The notes under the pieces: model-generated
The model's database searches: none
What the model was told of the DNA's origin: nothing
The model's input: only the letters and a program-made list of their open reading frames with translations
Made by a program: the position numbers and the translations under genes
Virus record (IMG/VR): IMGVR_UViG_3300025840_000078
Span: 1 to 40,216 of that record
DNA from: a virus
DNA: 40,216 nt
Strand: one strand, 5' to 3'
Part shown: positions 8,001-15,204 of the stretch, piece by piece
Layout of the letters: each line of letters starts with the position of its first letter
Numbering within the stretch: the first letter of the stretch is position 1

Positions 8001-9029
8001 TTAATAACCCTCAGTAATATCTTGAGCAGTCAGTGCAACTGTTTCAGTAAACGTTAATGTTATATCAGTCTCTTGGAAATTACCATCTGAATGGAAAGCC
8101 ATAGAGGACTGGTTATACTGTACAGCTACGTCAGTTAGATAAGATGGCTTAATATAGGTTGCTACGTCTTTATTTCTATACTTCATTTGAATATCGAAAA
8201 TACTAGGATAACGGAATGCAGCTTGTATTCCGGCTTCTCTCTGTGACTCTGGGTACATTTCTTCACGGAAAAATCTTACAATTCTTTTTACCTCTTCGGC
8301 CTCTTCGTGACTATCAGGAATCATTTTAAACGTAAATCTAAATGTTCTAATTTCTGGTCCAGCTAGGATAGCTCTTTTGTTTGGATTTAAGGCAATACCG
8401 GTTGTACTACTAATAGCACCCGCCACACCAGTATTTAATTTAGAGGCGATTCTCATCGCAGCAACTTGTGCACCAGGACTACCCAGTCCATAGTTAATCG
8501 TGTCTCCAATATTGGCAAATGCATTGCGAAAAGCCGTTCCCAGAGCAGGGAACAGATCAGCACCAGATTGCAATGCTGCTTCCGTTCCGGCACCTAATAT
8601 ACCTAAGTCTACGTTGTTATATGTAACTCTGTCTTGGAATCCCATGGACATTGGTAGATAAAGGGTACACTTTCTCCCGCTGCCAATTCTAAGAGGAAGT
8701 TTACTTTTATATGTACCTTTGTCTTTCGCAACTAAAGCTTCTCTCGCACTCTTCCTTGCCGCTTGTTGAATTATTTGGTTGTCACTTCCTAAATTTGAAG
8801 ATACTGTTTGATCAACATAGGCGCCTATAAGTGCATCTAGTGTTTTATTAAAAATATTTTGCTCTTCGTTTTTCCTGGCTGTGAAAATTACTCGACCCTG
8901 ATATGTCTCTTGGTCTGTAAGAGGATACCTCATTCGTTCTTGGCCTGCTAAGGCTACAGCTTGCTTCTGCTTTGCCGTGCCATATTGCTTATAGGCACTT
9001 CCTCTCCCAGCTTCCCCGAAGTCGTTCAT
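8001..9029 (-). CDS. 48: Baseplate tail-tube cap gp48-like
   Basis: A 342-residue protein resembling T4 gp48, which caps the baseplate hub and with gp54 starts tail-tube polymerisation. Supporting segments are LYLPMSMGFQDRVTYNN, then NPNKRAILAGPEIRTFRFTF and KMIPDSHEEAEEVKRIVRFF, followed by FRYPSIFDIQMKYRN. This tube-fold pattern (antiparallel strands plus one helix) is shared by gp48, gp54 and gp19. The gene begins the minus-strand baseplate block, with an exact late promoter about 35 bases upstream; gp4 diverges from the same gap. ATG 9029 has the purine-rich AAGGATAAAAA upstream as ribosome-binding site. Confidence 0.82.
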   Translation of the reverse strand: MNDFGEAGRGSAYKQYGTAKQKQAVALAGQERMRYPLTDQETYQGRVIFTARKNEEQNIFNKTLDALIGAYVDQTVSSNLGSDNQIIQQAARKSAREALVAKDKGTYKSKLPLRIGSGRKCTLYLPMSMGFQDRVTYNNVDLGILGAGTEAALQSGADLFPALGTAFRNAFANIGDTINYGLGSPGAQVAAMRIASKLNTGVAGAISSTTGIALNPNKRAILAGPEIRTFRFTFKMIPDSHEEAEEVKRIVRFFREEMYPESQREAGIQAAFRYPSIFDIQMKYRNKDVATYIKPSYLTDVAVQYNQSSMAFHSDGNFQETDITLTFTETVALTAQDITEGY

Positions 9030-9040
9030 TTTTTATCCTT

Positions 9041-9048
9041 AATAAATA
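9041..9048 (+). promoter_or_regulatory. Possible late promoter for the gp4-tape measure operon
   Basis: The plus strand reads AATAAATA, one base off the TATAAATA late consensus. A start about 10 bases downstream would give a short leader before gp4 at 9071 or 9080. It is the only candidate upstream of the five-gene plus-strand operon, and it faces away from the exact minus-strand late promoter at 9064-9071. Confidence 0.45.
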
Positions 9049-9063
9049 TTAAAAAGTTAAAAG

Positions 9064-9071
9064 TATTTATA
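9064..9071 (-). promoter_or_regulatory. T4-type late promoter before gp48
   Basis: The minus strand reads TATAAATA exactly. The predicted start is near 9055 and the gp48 ATG is at 9029. It overlaps the start region of the divergent gp4 gene, so two late transcription units probably leave from this 42-base gap in opposite directions. Confidence 0.75.
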
Positions 9072-9571
9072 TGGTAATTATGGCATACTCTGGAAGATAT
9101 AAGGTAAAGAACCGAAGCAAGTATAAAGGGAATCCTGACAATGTAGTCTTTAGATCATTATGGGAACGTAATGCTTTTAAATGGTGCGATGATAATCCAA
9201 ATATAAAGAGTTGGGTATCCGAAGAGGTTGTGATTCCATACTTCTATGATGTGGATAAGAAATATCACCGATACTTCATGGACTTAAAGATTACTTATAA
9301 CGACGGCAAAACCGTACTCGTAGAGATTAAGCCAGCCAAGGAAACAACCCCACCGGAATATAAAGGTAGAAAGACCAAGCGTTATATTACGGAAGGTATG
9401 ACCTATGTCAAAAACCAGAACAAGTGGAAAGCTGCACAGGAGTACGCACTGGATCGTGGCTGGGAGTTTCAGATCTGGACAGAAAATCATTTAAGTGCAT
9501 TAGGCATTCTACCGAACCCTAAAAAGAAACTGAAACCACTTGCTCCAATAAAAGTTAAAAAACGTACATAA
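9071..9571 (+). CDS. 4: Head completion protein gp4-like
   Basis: A 166-residue protein matching T4 gp4 (also called gp50/65), required to finish DNA-filled heads before tail joining. Family features are SRYK/YKGNP near the start, then VVFRSLWERNAFKWCDDN, and a nuclease-type strand pair HRYFMDLKITYNDGKTVLVEIKP with the D...E-x-K pattern of PD-(D/E)XK folds. Whether it cuts DNA is unknown; the acidic and lysine residues of that core are present. ATG 9071 and ATG 9080 are both possible; neither has a clear ribosome-binding site, and the family's usual N-terminus fits 9080. First gene of the plus-strand operon. Confidence 0.88.
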   Translation: MVIMAYSGRYKVKNRSKYKGNPDNVVFRSLWERNAFKWCDDNPNIKSWVSEEVVIPYFYDVDKKYHRYFMDLKITYNDGKTVLVEIKPAKETTPPEYKGRKTKRYITEGMTYVKNQNKWKAAQEYALDRGWEFQIWTENHLSALGILPNPKKKLKPLAPIKVKKRT

Positions 9572-9579
9572 ATAGTACC

Positions 9580-10164
9580 ATGAGCAACTTATTTAACAAA
9601 CTAGAACTACAGGCGTTTAGGGCTGGTATTACACCCAGGACCAAAGAATCAAGAGATTGGTTTAGACGGAAGGCAATGGCACTCCGTAATGTTAGTCGTA
9701 GTGCTTTGATGAAGGAAGAACCAGTGACACTATCAGATCGATCCGTCGTTGGATCGATGTACATGTTCTTCTATGATCCAAAGCATAAGGACACACTACC
9801 ATTCTATGATTCGTTTCCGTTGGTAATTATGATAGATAAAGCTGAAGGTGGATTCTTAGGATTGAATCTGCATTATCTCCCACCAGTTCTTAGAGCTAAG
9901 TTCCTTGATGCTTTGCTGGATATAACCAGTAATGATAAGTACGACGAGACTACAAAGTTTGCTTTGTCCTATTCATTATTGAAAAGATCAGCGAAGTACA
10001 AATACTTTAAACCTTGTGTAAAGCATTACCTAACTAGTCATGTAAGAAGTAGGTTCGCGAAGGTGCACGCGCCCGAGTGGGAGATTGCTACATTCCTACC
10101 TACAGCTGATTGGCAAAAGGCTAGTAAGTCAACGGTTTATTCTAACTCCAGAAGGATGATTTAA
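9580..10164 (+). CDS. Conserved virion-associated protein, function unassigned
   Basis: A 194-residue basic protein with a conserved central block (MYMFFYDPKHKDTLPFYDSF, then PLVIMIDKAEGGFLGLNLHY). Proteins of this type are recurrent in cyanophage-like T4 phages beside structural genes, usually labelled structural or hypothetical. It follows gp4 by eight bases, and its TAA overlaps the next ATG by one base (TAATG), so it is cotranslated with a tail-tube-fold protein. The context supports a role in head-tail completion or tail assembly. No enzymatic motif, signal peptide or membrane segment is visible. Confidence 0.75.
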   Translation: MSNLFNKLELQAFRAGITPRTKESRDWFRRKAMALRNVSRSALMKEEPVTLSDRSVVGSMYMFFYDPKHKDTLPFYDSFPLVIMIDKAEGGFLGLNLHYLPPVLRAKFLDALLDITSNDKYDETTKFALSYSLLKRSAKYKYFKPCVKHYLTSHVRSRFAKVHAPEWEIATFLPTADWQKASKSTVYSNSRRMI

Positions 10165-10898
10165 TGGCAAGCATTGATCAGTTTAAGTCTTTAGTATCTG
10201 CCAAGGATGGCATGGCAAGGGCCAATTTATTCCTGATTGAATTACCTGGGGGATTCCCTGGTGCCTCCGTTCAAGAACTAAATCTGTTATGTAAAGACGT
10301 ACAACTTCCTGGTCGTCAGATTATGACTAACGAACGCCGCATTGGTATGAAAATGGAAAGAATGGCATACGGTTATGCCATCACAGATATATCATTAACC
10401 TTTCATGTAATGAATGACTACGGTGTGAAGGAGTACTTCGAAGCCTGGCAGAACCTTGCTATTGATCAGAATAGATTCGAGGCAGGATATCAGAAGGCTA
10501 GAGACGGAAGTGGATATGCTAAGACGGTAAAAATTAGGCAACTTAAGAAGGGGTTTTCTTTACCTCTTTATAAGAAAGATTTCAATTTCGGATCTAGATT
10601 ACCTTCAGAAATAAAGAATAGATTGCCCAGGATTGGTCCTATTGATTTAGCTCAAGGTCAGTTAGATTTGAGTTATATAACAAACGATGACGTTATCTAT
10701 ACCTGTGAATTACAAGACGCTTTCCCAACCACACTTAATCCTATTCAGCTGAATAACGAATTAGATGGATTGGTTGAACTAAACGTACAGCTATCCTATA
10801 CAAACTGGACTTCGAGTAAGGCAGTCCAACCATCACAACTACAAAACTTTATATCCCGCCAGATTGGCACAGCAATCGGCAGGGTTTTCAATACTTAA
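10164..10898 (+). CDS. 54: Tail-tube-fold protein, probably baseplate tail-tube initiator gp54-like
   Basis: A 244-residue protein with the tube-protein pattern: MARANLFLIELP at the first strand, LLCKDVQLPGRQIMTNE, then YAITDISLTFHVMNDYGVKE and YFEAWQNLAI, and a late ELNVQLSYTNW strand. This arrangement is shared by gp19 (tube), gp48 and gp54. The major tube gp19 is normally shorter and lies near the sheath gene gp18, which is not here, and the neighbours are baseplate genes. gp54 is therefore the better guess, although T4 gp54 is longer (about 320 residues). The operon continues with the gp26-like gene 19 bases later. Confidence 0.65.
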   Translation: MASIDQFKSLVSAKDGMARANLFLIELPGGFPGASVQELNLLCKDVQLPGRQIMTNERRIGMKMERMAYGYAITDISLTFHVMNDYGVKEYFEAWQNLAIDQNRFEAGYQKARDGSGYAKTVKIRQLKKGFSLPLYKKDFNFGSRLPSEIKNRLPRIGPIDLAQGQLDLSYITNDDVIYTCELQDAFPTTLNPIQLNNELDGLVELNVQLSYTNWTSSKAVQPSQLQNFISRQIGTAIGRVFNT

Positions 10899-10917
10899 TT
10901 ATTAAAGGATGAATTGA

Positions 10918-11631
10918 ATGGCACTACCCCAGATTAATACTTTCCCTTGGTATGATATTACTATCCCATCAACAAACCAAACAGTAAGATATAGACCATA
11001 CAATGTAGGAGAACAAAAAACACTTCTTGTAACTTTTGAGGCAGGCGAAGCTAGTAACATTGCTAAAGCACTACTAGACATTGTTATTAATTGTGTTGAA
11101 GAGGATCTAGATAAAAATGCTCTTACCACATTTGATGTCGAGTATTTGTTTTTACAGATTAGATCCAAATCAGTAGGTGAAACAACATCAGTAGGATTAA
11201 GATGCTCTGAATGTGAACATCAAAACAGTGTGGAAGTAACCATTGATCAGATCAAGATTAACCGGGATAAATTTCCTGATAAGATGATACCAATAAATGA
11301 TGATTATACGTTAGAACTAAAATTCCCGACGTACATTGATGTATTAGAAAATAAAGAAGGCCTATCCAAGGAAACTATTAGCGAATTATTATATGAAATG
11401 GTAATACAAAGTTTGGATAAGCTACATACACCTGATGAGTTAATTAGATTTAAGGATGAACCATTACAAGAGATTCTAAAATTCGTGGATAATCTGACTA
11501 CCGAGCAATATGAAAAATTATTAGAATTTGTGAACAATTTGCCCCGGTTAAGACAAGATGTAAAGTATGAGTGCGAAGAATGTAATCACAAGAATAATTA
11601 TACGTTGGAAGGACTATACGATTTTTTTTAA
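10918..11631 (+). CDS. 26: gp26-like baseplate hub assembly protein / tail chaperone (0-frame product)
   Basis: A 237-residue protein of the T4_baseplate (gp26-like) type. The N-terminus (FPWYDITIPS, TVRYRPYNVGEQKTLL) resembles the family. Two CxxC pairs are seen (LRCSECEHQN near 95 and YECEECNHKN near 222), which could bind one zinc. The frame ends GAT TTT TTT TAA within eight consecutive Ts. The -1 frame continues for 64 more residues to 11822, so two products, short and frameshift-extended, are likely. Position directly before the long probable tape measure gene mirrors lambda G/GT and the equivalent genes of many phages, where the pair chaperones the tape measure. The zinc and chaperone roles are inferred. 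Confidence 0.8.
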   Translation: MALPQINTFPWYDITIPSTNQTVRYRPYNVGEQKTLLVTFEAGEASNIAKALLDIVINCVEEDLDKNALTTFDVEYLFLQIRSKSVGETTSVGLRCSECEHQNSVEVTIDQIKINRDKFPDKMIPINDDYTLELKFPTYIDVLENKEGLSKETISELLYEMVIQSLDKLHTPDELIRFKDEPLQEILKFVDNLTTEQYEKLLEFVNNLPRLRQDVKYECEECNHKNNYTLEGLYDFF

Positions 11632-11742
11632 TAGCTCTTTCCCATGATACTTTGGTTAATTTTTACCAAGTTAACTTTCAGTTGTTACAGAATTATAACT
11701 ATTCGTTATTTGATCTAGAGAATATGCTGCCATGGGAAAGAG
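11622..11742 (+). promoter_or_regulatory. Programmed -1 ribosomal frameshift signal
   Basis: Slippery heptamer T TTT TTT at 11622-11628 (0-frame codons GAT TTT TTT TAA), then a 6-base spacer TAATAG. Next comes CTCTTTCCCATG at 11635-11646, perfectly complementary to CATGGGAAAGAG at 11731-11742 (12 bp). A second small hairpin sits inside the loop (TTGGT 11652-11656 with ACCAA 11665-11669). Heptamer, 5-9 base spacer and stable stem are the textbook -1 frameshift layout. The downstream arm lies in -1-frame coding sequence, so it serves both as code and structure. An alternative is a homopolymer error: a ninth T would fuse the frames without frameshifting. Confidence 0.8.
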
Positions 11743-11822
11743 AGATTTACGTACAAATGCTTCTCGATCAGCTGAAGCAGCAAAGGGAAGAACAACAGAA
11801 AAGATCTTTTATTAACAGATAA
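11628..11822 (+). CDS. Frameshift-encoded C-terminal extension of the gp26-like protein (T-type region)
   Basis: Read in the -1 frame from TTA at 11628 to TAA at 11820, this gives 64 residues: LIALSHDTLVNFYQVNFQLL, then NYNYSLFDLENMLPWEREIY, then VQMLLDQLKQQREEQQ. It looks like genuine protein, and LENMLPWEREIY recalls C-terminal segments of gp26/gp51-type hub assembly proteins in marine T4-like phages. No in-frame start codon with a ribosome-binding site exists before the single internal ATG at Met of ENML, so independent translation is unlikely. A fused product would be about 301 residues. Without this extension, 11640-11822 would be an unexplained gap inside a compact operon. Confidence 0.75.
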   Translation, partial: LIALSHDTLVNFYQVNFQLLQNYNYSLFDLENMLPWEREIYVQMLLDQLKQQREEQQKRSFINR

Positions 11823-11832
11823 GGATTAAACA

Positions 11833-13779
11833 ATGTCATCGTTGGAAGTAATTAATAAAACGTTACATGGTATCAGAGAGGATACTGATGAGCTGAATAG
11901 AAACTTCTTGAAGTTTTTCTTGGAGCAACAACGTGGCAAGTTAGATGCAGAAGAAGATCGTCGAGAAAGAGCCAAGATGATGGCGGCTCTTGGTGCTGCT
12001 GCAGCAGGTGCACGTGCAGGCGGCAGTGGCGGACAGGGCCAATCCGATGGGTTAGGACTTAATCCTCTTAAACTTATAACAGACCTGATTAAAAAATACC
12101 CCTGGCTTGCCGCTGCATTAGGCATTCCCGTAATAAAGGCCGGCGTATCTGTAGCAAGGGGCACATATCGCGTTGCCCGTACCACAGCCAAAGTTGCAAC
12201 AGCACCGGCTAGATTAGGAAATTTCCTTGGGGAAAAAACTGTCGAGCGAGCGAGAGTAATGAAAGAAAAAGCCGCTGCTAAAGCTGCTGAAAGAGCCGCT
12301 GCTAAGGCCGCTGCTGATGAATTAGAAAGATTGAAAAAACAAGCTTTTATGAATATGAATGAACCGGATTCGACCGCTGCAGGTGATAAAGAAAGAGCAA
12401 GACGTATAAGAAGAGAGCGTCTAAGGTTACAGATGATAAATGCCTCTCAGGGTTTTGGTGATGTTGAAGCCATGGCTGATGTTGAAGCTGAAAAGGCAAG
12501 AGCAAGAGCGAGAAGTTTACAAGCACAGAGAGGCTTTGTACCAGGAAGCACAGCCCAAAGTGCTGCTAGATATTCCACACTTGAATTAGAGGAAATAAAA
12601 AGATTACAAGGACAGAGAGGCTTTGTACCAGGAAGCACAGCACAGACTGCTAATAAAGCTTTAAAAATGCCGTATCGTCCTTTTATGCCTACTGGTGGAT
12701 TTGGAAATACTCAAGCTGGTAGTATTCCAGGTGCTAAAGATTTCCTGCCCACACCCAGAGGTACAAGCTATACACCCTCAAGCTCGATGGGAGGATCAAC
12801 CGCAGGAGATAGCTTACCTAAGGTTTCAATTGTGGGAAATAAAGTAAGTTATTTAGATCCTGTGTCTAATAAGTTTTTGCCACATAAAATTGCTATTGAA
12901 ACTTTAGAAAGAAATGGTTTTAGTGCTTTAGGCGAAGATCTAAGAGCTGATTTAGAAGAAGTTAGAAGGGCCGAACAGGAAAGAATTAAGCAAGCGAAAG
13001 CTGTAGCAGAAAGAGCAAAAACCCCTAATACTCCAGCTAAAACCTTAGATCAGATAGTAACTGAAGCCAGAGCTGAAAGAGCTAGAGTAGCAGCAAATAT
13101 TGCAAAGAAGGCTGGTGGGACAATTAAGGCGACCGGATTTGGTGCCTTAGCTGCAGCGGGTAAAGCCTCACCGATCCTATGGGGCTTCGATGCAGGACTT
13201 AAGGCAAAAGAGCTACAAGATGAGGGGGTAACAATTGGTGCATCTTCTCCCGTTGCTTTAGCTACATCAGCAACATTAGGCCTTGGTGATTTTGCAAACT
13301 GGATCGCCAATTTCGGATTGCGAGCGGTGGGATCCGATTACCAACTCAGAACTGATATGGCGTCCAGCACTAATAAAGGAATATTTAACTTCCTTAGAAA
13401 TAACATAGAATACGTACCGCCAGAGTTCAGAAAGTTTCTTTTTAAGAAAGAAGAGCTCGATAAGCTCAATAAACCATATGTCCCGAATAAAGTTGTTCCC
13501 ATGGACTCAAGCTTGATGATCCCGCAAGTCTCCGCTGAAGAAGAAGCCAATGCCAAGGCACTTGCAGCTGCTGAGGCCCAATTAGTAGCTGCCCAATTAT
13601 TGGAAAACGCAGCCATTGCAATGGGTAAGAATAGTGATGGTAGAATTGTAACAAAAGGGGGCAGCGCACAAGCGTTGCCGATGGGATCTACAGTTGATCT
13701 TAGGGCTAATAAATTAAATATGATGGTAGGCGGTGGTGGTATGTTTATGATACCAGATATGATTATGCCAACCATTTAA
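11833..13779 (+). CDS. Probable tail tape measure protein (gp29-like by position)
   Basis: A 648-residue protein, the longest of the operon, with AAGGA before the ATG. Residues 1-60 are helical and charged. About 80-110 is a hydrophobic stretch (YPWLAAALGIPVIKAGVSVA). About 135-170 is Ala/Lys/Glu-rich coiled coil (EKAAAKAAERAAAKAAADEL). There are two exact 30-base repeats encoding QRGFVPGSTAQ, then a second hydrophobic patch near 430 and 470 (TLGLGDFANWIANFGL). Tape measures follow the chaperone gene in tailed phages. At about 1.5 angstrom per residue the protein would span near 97 nm, close to the T4 tail, for which T4 gp29 has 590 residues. I see no direct gp29 motif, so the call is by context. 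Confidence 0.6.
   Translation: MSSLEVINKTLHGIREDTDELNRNFLKFFLEQQRGKLDAEEDRRERAKMMAALGAAAAGARAGGSGGQGQSDGLGLNPLKLITDLIKKYPWLAAALGIPVIKAGVSVARGTYRVARTTAKVATAPARLGNFLGEKTVERARVMKEKAAAKAAERAAAKAAADELERLKKQAFMNMNEPDSTAAGDKERARRIRRERLRLQMINASQGFGDVEAMADVEAEKARARARSLQAQRGFVPGSTAQSAARYSTLELEEIKRLQGQRGFVPGSTAQTANKALKMPYRPFMPTGGFGNTQAGSIPGAKDFLPTPRGTSYTPSSSMGGSTAGDSLPKVSIVGNKVSYLDPVSNKFLPHKIAIETLERNGFSALGEDLRADLEEVRRAEQERIKQAKAVAERAKTPNTPAKTLDQIVTEARAERARVAANIAKKAGGTIKATGFGALAAAGKASPILWGFDAGLKAKELQDEGVTIGASSPVALATSATLGLGDFANWIANFGLRAVGSDYQLRTDMASSTNKGIFNFLRNNIEYVPPEFRKFLFKKEELDKLNKPYVPNKVVPMDSSLMIPQVSAEEEANAKALAAAEAQLVAAQLLENAAIAMGKNSDGRIVTKGGSAQALPMGSTVDLRANKLNMMVGGGGMFMIPDMIMPTI
12525..12641 (+). repeat. 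Direct repeat inside the probable tape measure gene
   Basis: Two identical 30-base copies at 12525-12554 and 12612-12641, spaced by exactly 87 bases (29 codons), encode QRGFVPGSTAQ in phase. The codon-level identity suggests a recent in-frame duplication or ongoing homogenisation, a plausible route to change tape-measure length by one unit. Confidence 0.9.
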
Positions 13780-13787
13780 TTAAATCA

Positions 13788-13817
13788 AAAGGGCGCCCTT
13801 CCTAGGTGACGCCCTTT
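13788..13817 (+). terminator. Hairpin terminator between convergent operons
   Basis: AAAGGGCG (13788-13795) pairs perfectly with CGCCCTTT (13810-13817) across a 14-base loop, nine bases after the tape-measure stop. T-rich sequence (CTATCTGTTTGTTT) follows on the plus strand. The stem also carries A/T ends in the other direction, so it could stop the minus-strand gp32 unit as well. The 141 bases from 13818 to 13958 hold no gene I can support. Confidence 0.7.
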
Positions 13818-13958
13818 CTATCTGTTTGTTTCGAAGTACAGCACCCGGCTAGCTTTCCATTCGGTACTAGCGACTCACCGACCACCCATGAGCTGCAGAC
13901 TACATGAATGGATTTATTTGGGTACGTTCGACGAGATTGTCAGGCTTTCCCCATGCGC

Positions 13959-14222
13959 CTATACCTCAATATCTACGACATCCCCTGGATGATATTCCGC
14001 AGCGTCGAGGTATTTCTGTAATCTTTCATCATTAATAGTTTCCGTCATTCTGTCTTTTGCTTCATAATACTTTTTCAAAACATCCATATTAATCGAAGCA
14101 CGGGTAGACGGTTCAATAACCCTTTTGGCTTCTTTAGTAGGATATACAGGGGGCGGAATATTCTCCGAGTTCGGATAGATCGTATTAAACGGCATATTCT
14201 TTGAAGCCCCCTGTAGGTCCAT
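13959..14222 (-). CDS. Hypothetical protein downstream of gp32
   Basis: An 87-residue protein starting MDLQGASKNMPF, with a Pro-rich segment (SENIPPPVYPTKEAKR) followed by two predicted helices (INMDVLKKYYEAKDRMTET, DERLQKYLDAAEY) and ending PGDVVDIEV. No known domain was recognised. The ATG lies three bases after the gp32 stop, so it is probably cotranscribed with gp32 from the promoter at 15176-15204. The position suggests a replication-linked or gp32-adjacent accessory, but nothing in the sequence shows the function. Confidence 0.7.
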   Translation of the reverse strand: MDLQGASKNMPFNTIYPNSENIPPPVYPTKEAKRVIEPSTRASINMDVLKKYYEAKDRMTETINDERLQKYLDAAEYHPGDVVDIEV

Positions 14223-14225
14223 TGA

Positions 14226-15140
14226 TTAGTCCTCCGCAGCTAATTTAGCAAAGTAGCTCATTGTATCATCTTCGTCTACGGCCTCTGCAGTTTGTGGTGC
14301 TGCAGCTGCTGGTTGTGCCGCTGGCTTTTGACGAGCATCGAAGTCAGGAATCTCATCGTCCAATGCAATTGTTTGTTTTACAGTACGTGGTGCTTGTTCA
14401 CCCAGTACCTGATACATTTTAGTCTTTAGCTCATCGTAAGACTTATAGTTCTTTGGATCGATGAACTCGCTAATATCATGTATTTGACTATAGATGCCTT
14501 CAAGCTTTTCATCATTACCATCTAATAGTGGTGTTGGTGATTTAAACTCTGATTTGTCGTAGTTACGATAACCTTCGACATTACGAATCTTCATAACGAA
14601 GTCTGCACCGTCCCAGAAGTCAAATGGGTTGACTGGTTTCTCGTCTGGGAACTGGGGCTGCATCAAGTCCATGATCTTATCGAAGATCTTCTTACCGAAC
14701 TTAAAAATCATAACCTTACCTTCATTCTGTGGGTTAGAAGGATCGGATACGACATACACATTGGTTACATAGTGCAACCGCCGTTTTTGCTTCCGTGCAG
14801 TTTCTTTATCATCGTCATTACCAGAGTTCCACAGTCGAGAGTTTAGCTCACCTACTGGATCGTTCTGACCAATTGATGTGAGGGATTTCTCGATGTACCA
14901 TTGACCTGTTGGGCCTTTGAACCCGTGGTCCCAGTACCGTACCCATGGAATGTCCTGGCCTTCTGCTGCAGGCAAGAAGCGGATAATAGCATATCCATTA
15001 CCAGCCTTATCAACTGTAGGCTTCCACTCACGTTCATCTTTGTATGATTGGTTTTGTGTATCCCCACCGCCGACTGACTGTGCAGCTTGGACGAGTTTAT
15101 TGAAATCTGTGCGATTGCGTTTTAGTGTATCTAGTGACAT
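14226..15140 (-). CDS. 32: Single-stranded DNA-binding protein gp32
   Basis: A 304-residue protein; T4 gp32 is 301. The N-terminus (MSLDTLKRNRTDFNKLV) is the cooperativity domain. The core has GYAIIRFLPAAEGQDIPWVR, KRRLHYVTNVYVVSDP and GKVMIFKFGKKIFDKI, matching the gp32 OB-fold. The Ala/Pro linker and acidic tail (AVDEDDTMSYFAKLAAED) are the protein-interaction tail. It coats ssDNA during replication, recombination and repair. Odd: the protein has no cysteine at all. The T4 zinc site (His plus CPVC region) is replaced by GQNDPVGELNS, so the zinc subdomain is lost. It has its own promoter, with ACAAGGAAATACA before the ATG. Confidence 0.95.
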   Translation of the reverse strand: MSLDTLKRNRTDFNKLVQAAQSVGGGDTQNQSYKDEREWKPTVDKAGNGYAIIRFLPAAEGQDIPWVRYWDHGFKGPTGQWYIEKSLTSIGQNDPVGELNSRLWNSGNDDDKETARKQKRRLHYVTNVYVVSDPSNPQNEGKVMIFKFGKKIFDKIMDLMQPQFPDEKPVNPFDFWDGADFVMKIRNVEGYRNYDKSEFKSPTPLLDGNDEKLEGIYSQIHDISEFIDPKNYKSYDELKTKMYQVLGEQAPRTVKQTIALDDEIPDFDARQKPAAQPAAAAPQTAEAVDEDDTMSYFAKLAAED

Positions 15141-15175
15141 TGTATTTCCTTGTATGACTGAAGTATAACTGTATT

Positions 15176-15204
15176 ATTGTACCATATATTTTCAGATAGG
15201 TAAA
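15176..15204 (-). promoter_or_regulatory. Early/middle-type promoter for gp32
   Basis: The minus strand reads TTTACC (15204-15199), 17 bases, then TACAAT (15181-15176), ending 35 bases before the gp32 ATG. Same layout as the TTTACA-N17-TATATT family found eight more times here, though its upstream G-tract is missing. It overlaps the 3' end of gp33. Confidence 0.65.

Noticed and set aside
9567-9574. CATAAATA before the 194-residue gene
   Set aside because: The predicted transcript start would fall on or after the ATG at 9580, too close to serve this gene.
13338-13775. Long open frame antisense to the probable tape measure
   Set aside because: No ribosome-binding site, biased Ala/Ser/Leu composition that mirrors the Ala-rich sense gene, and no operon context.
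13819-13958. tRNA-like sequence (TTCGAA near 13831)
   Set aside because: No acceptor stem, anticodon arm or D-arm can be arranged around it.
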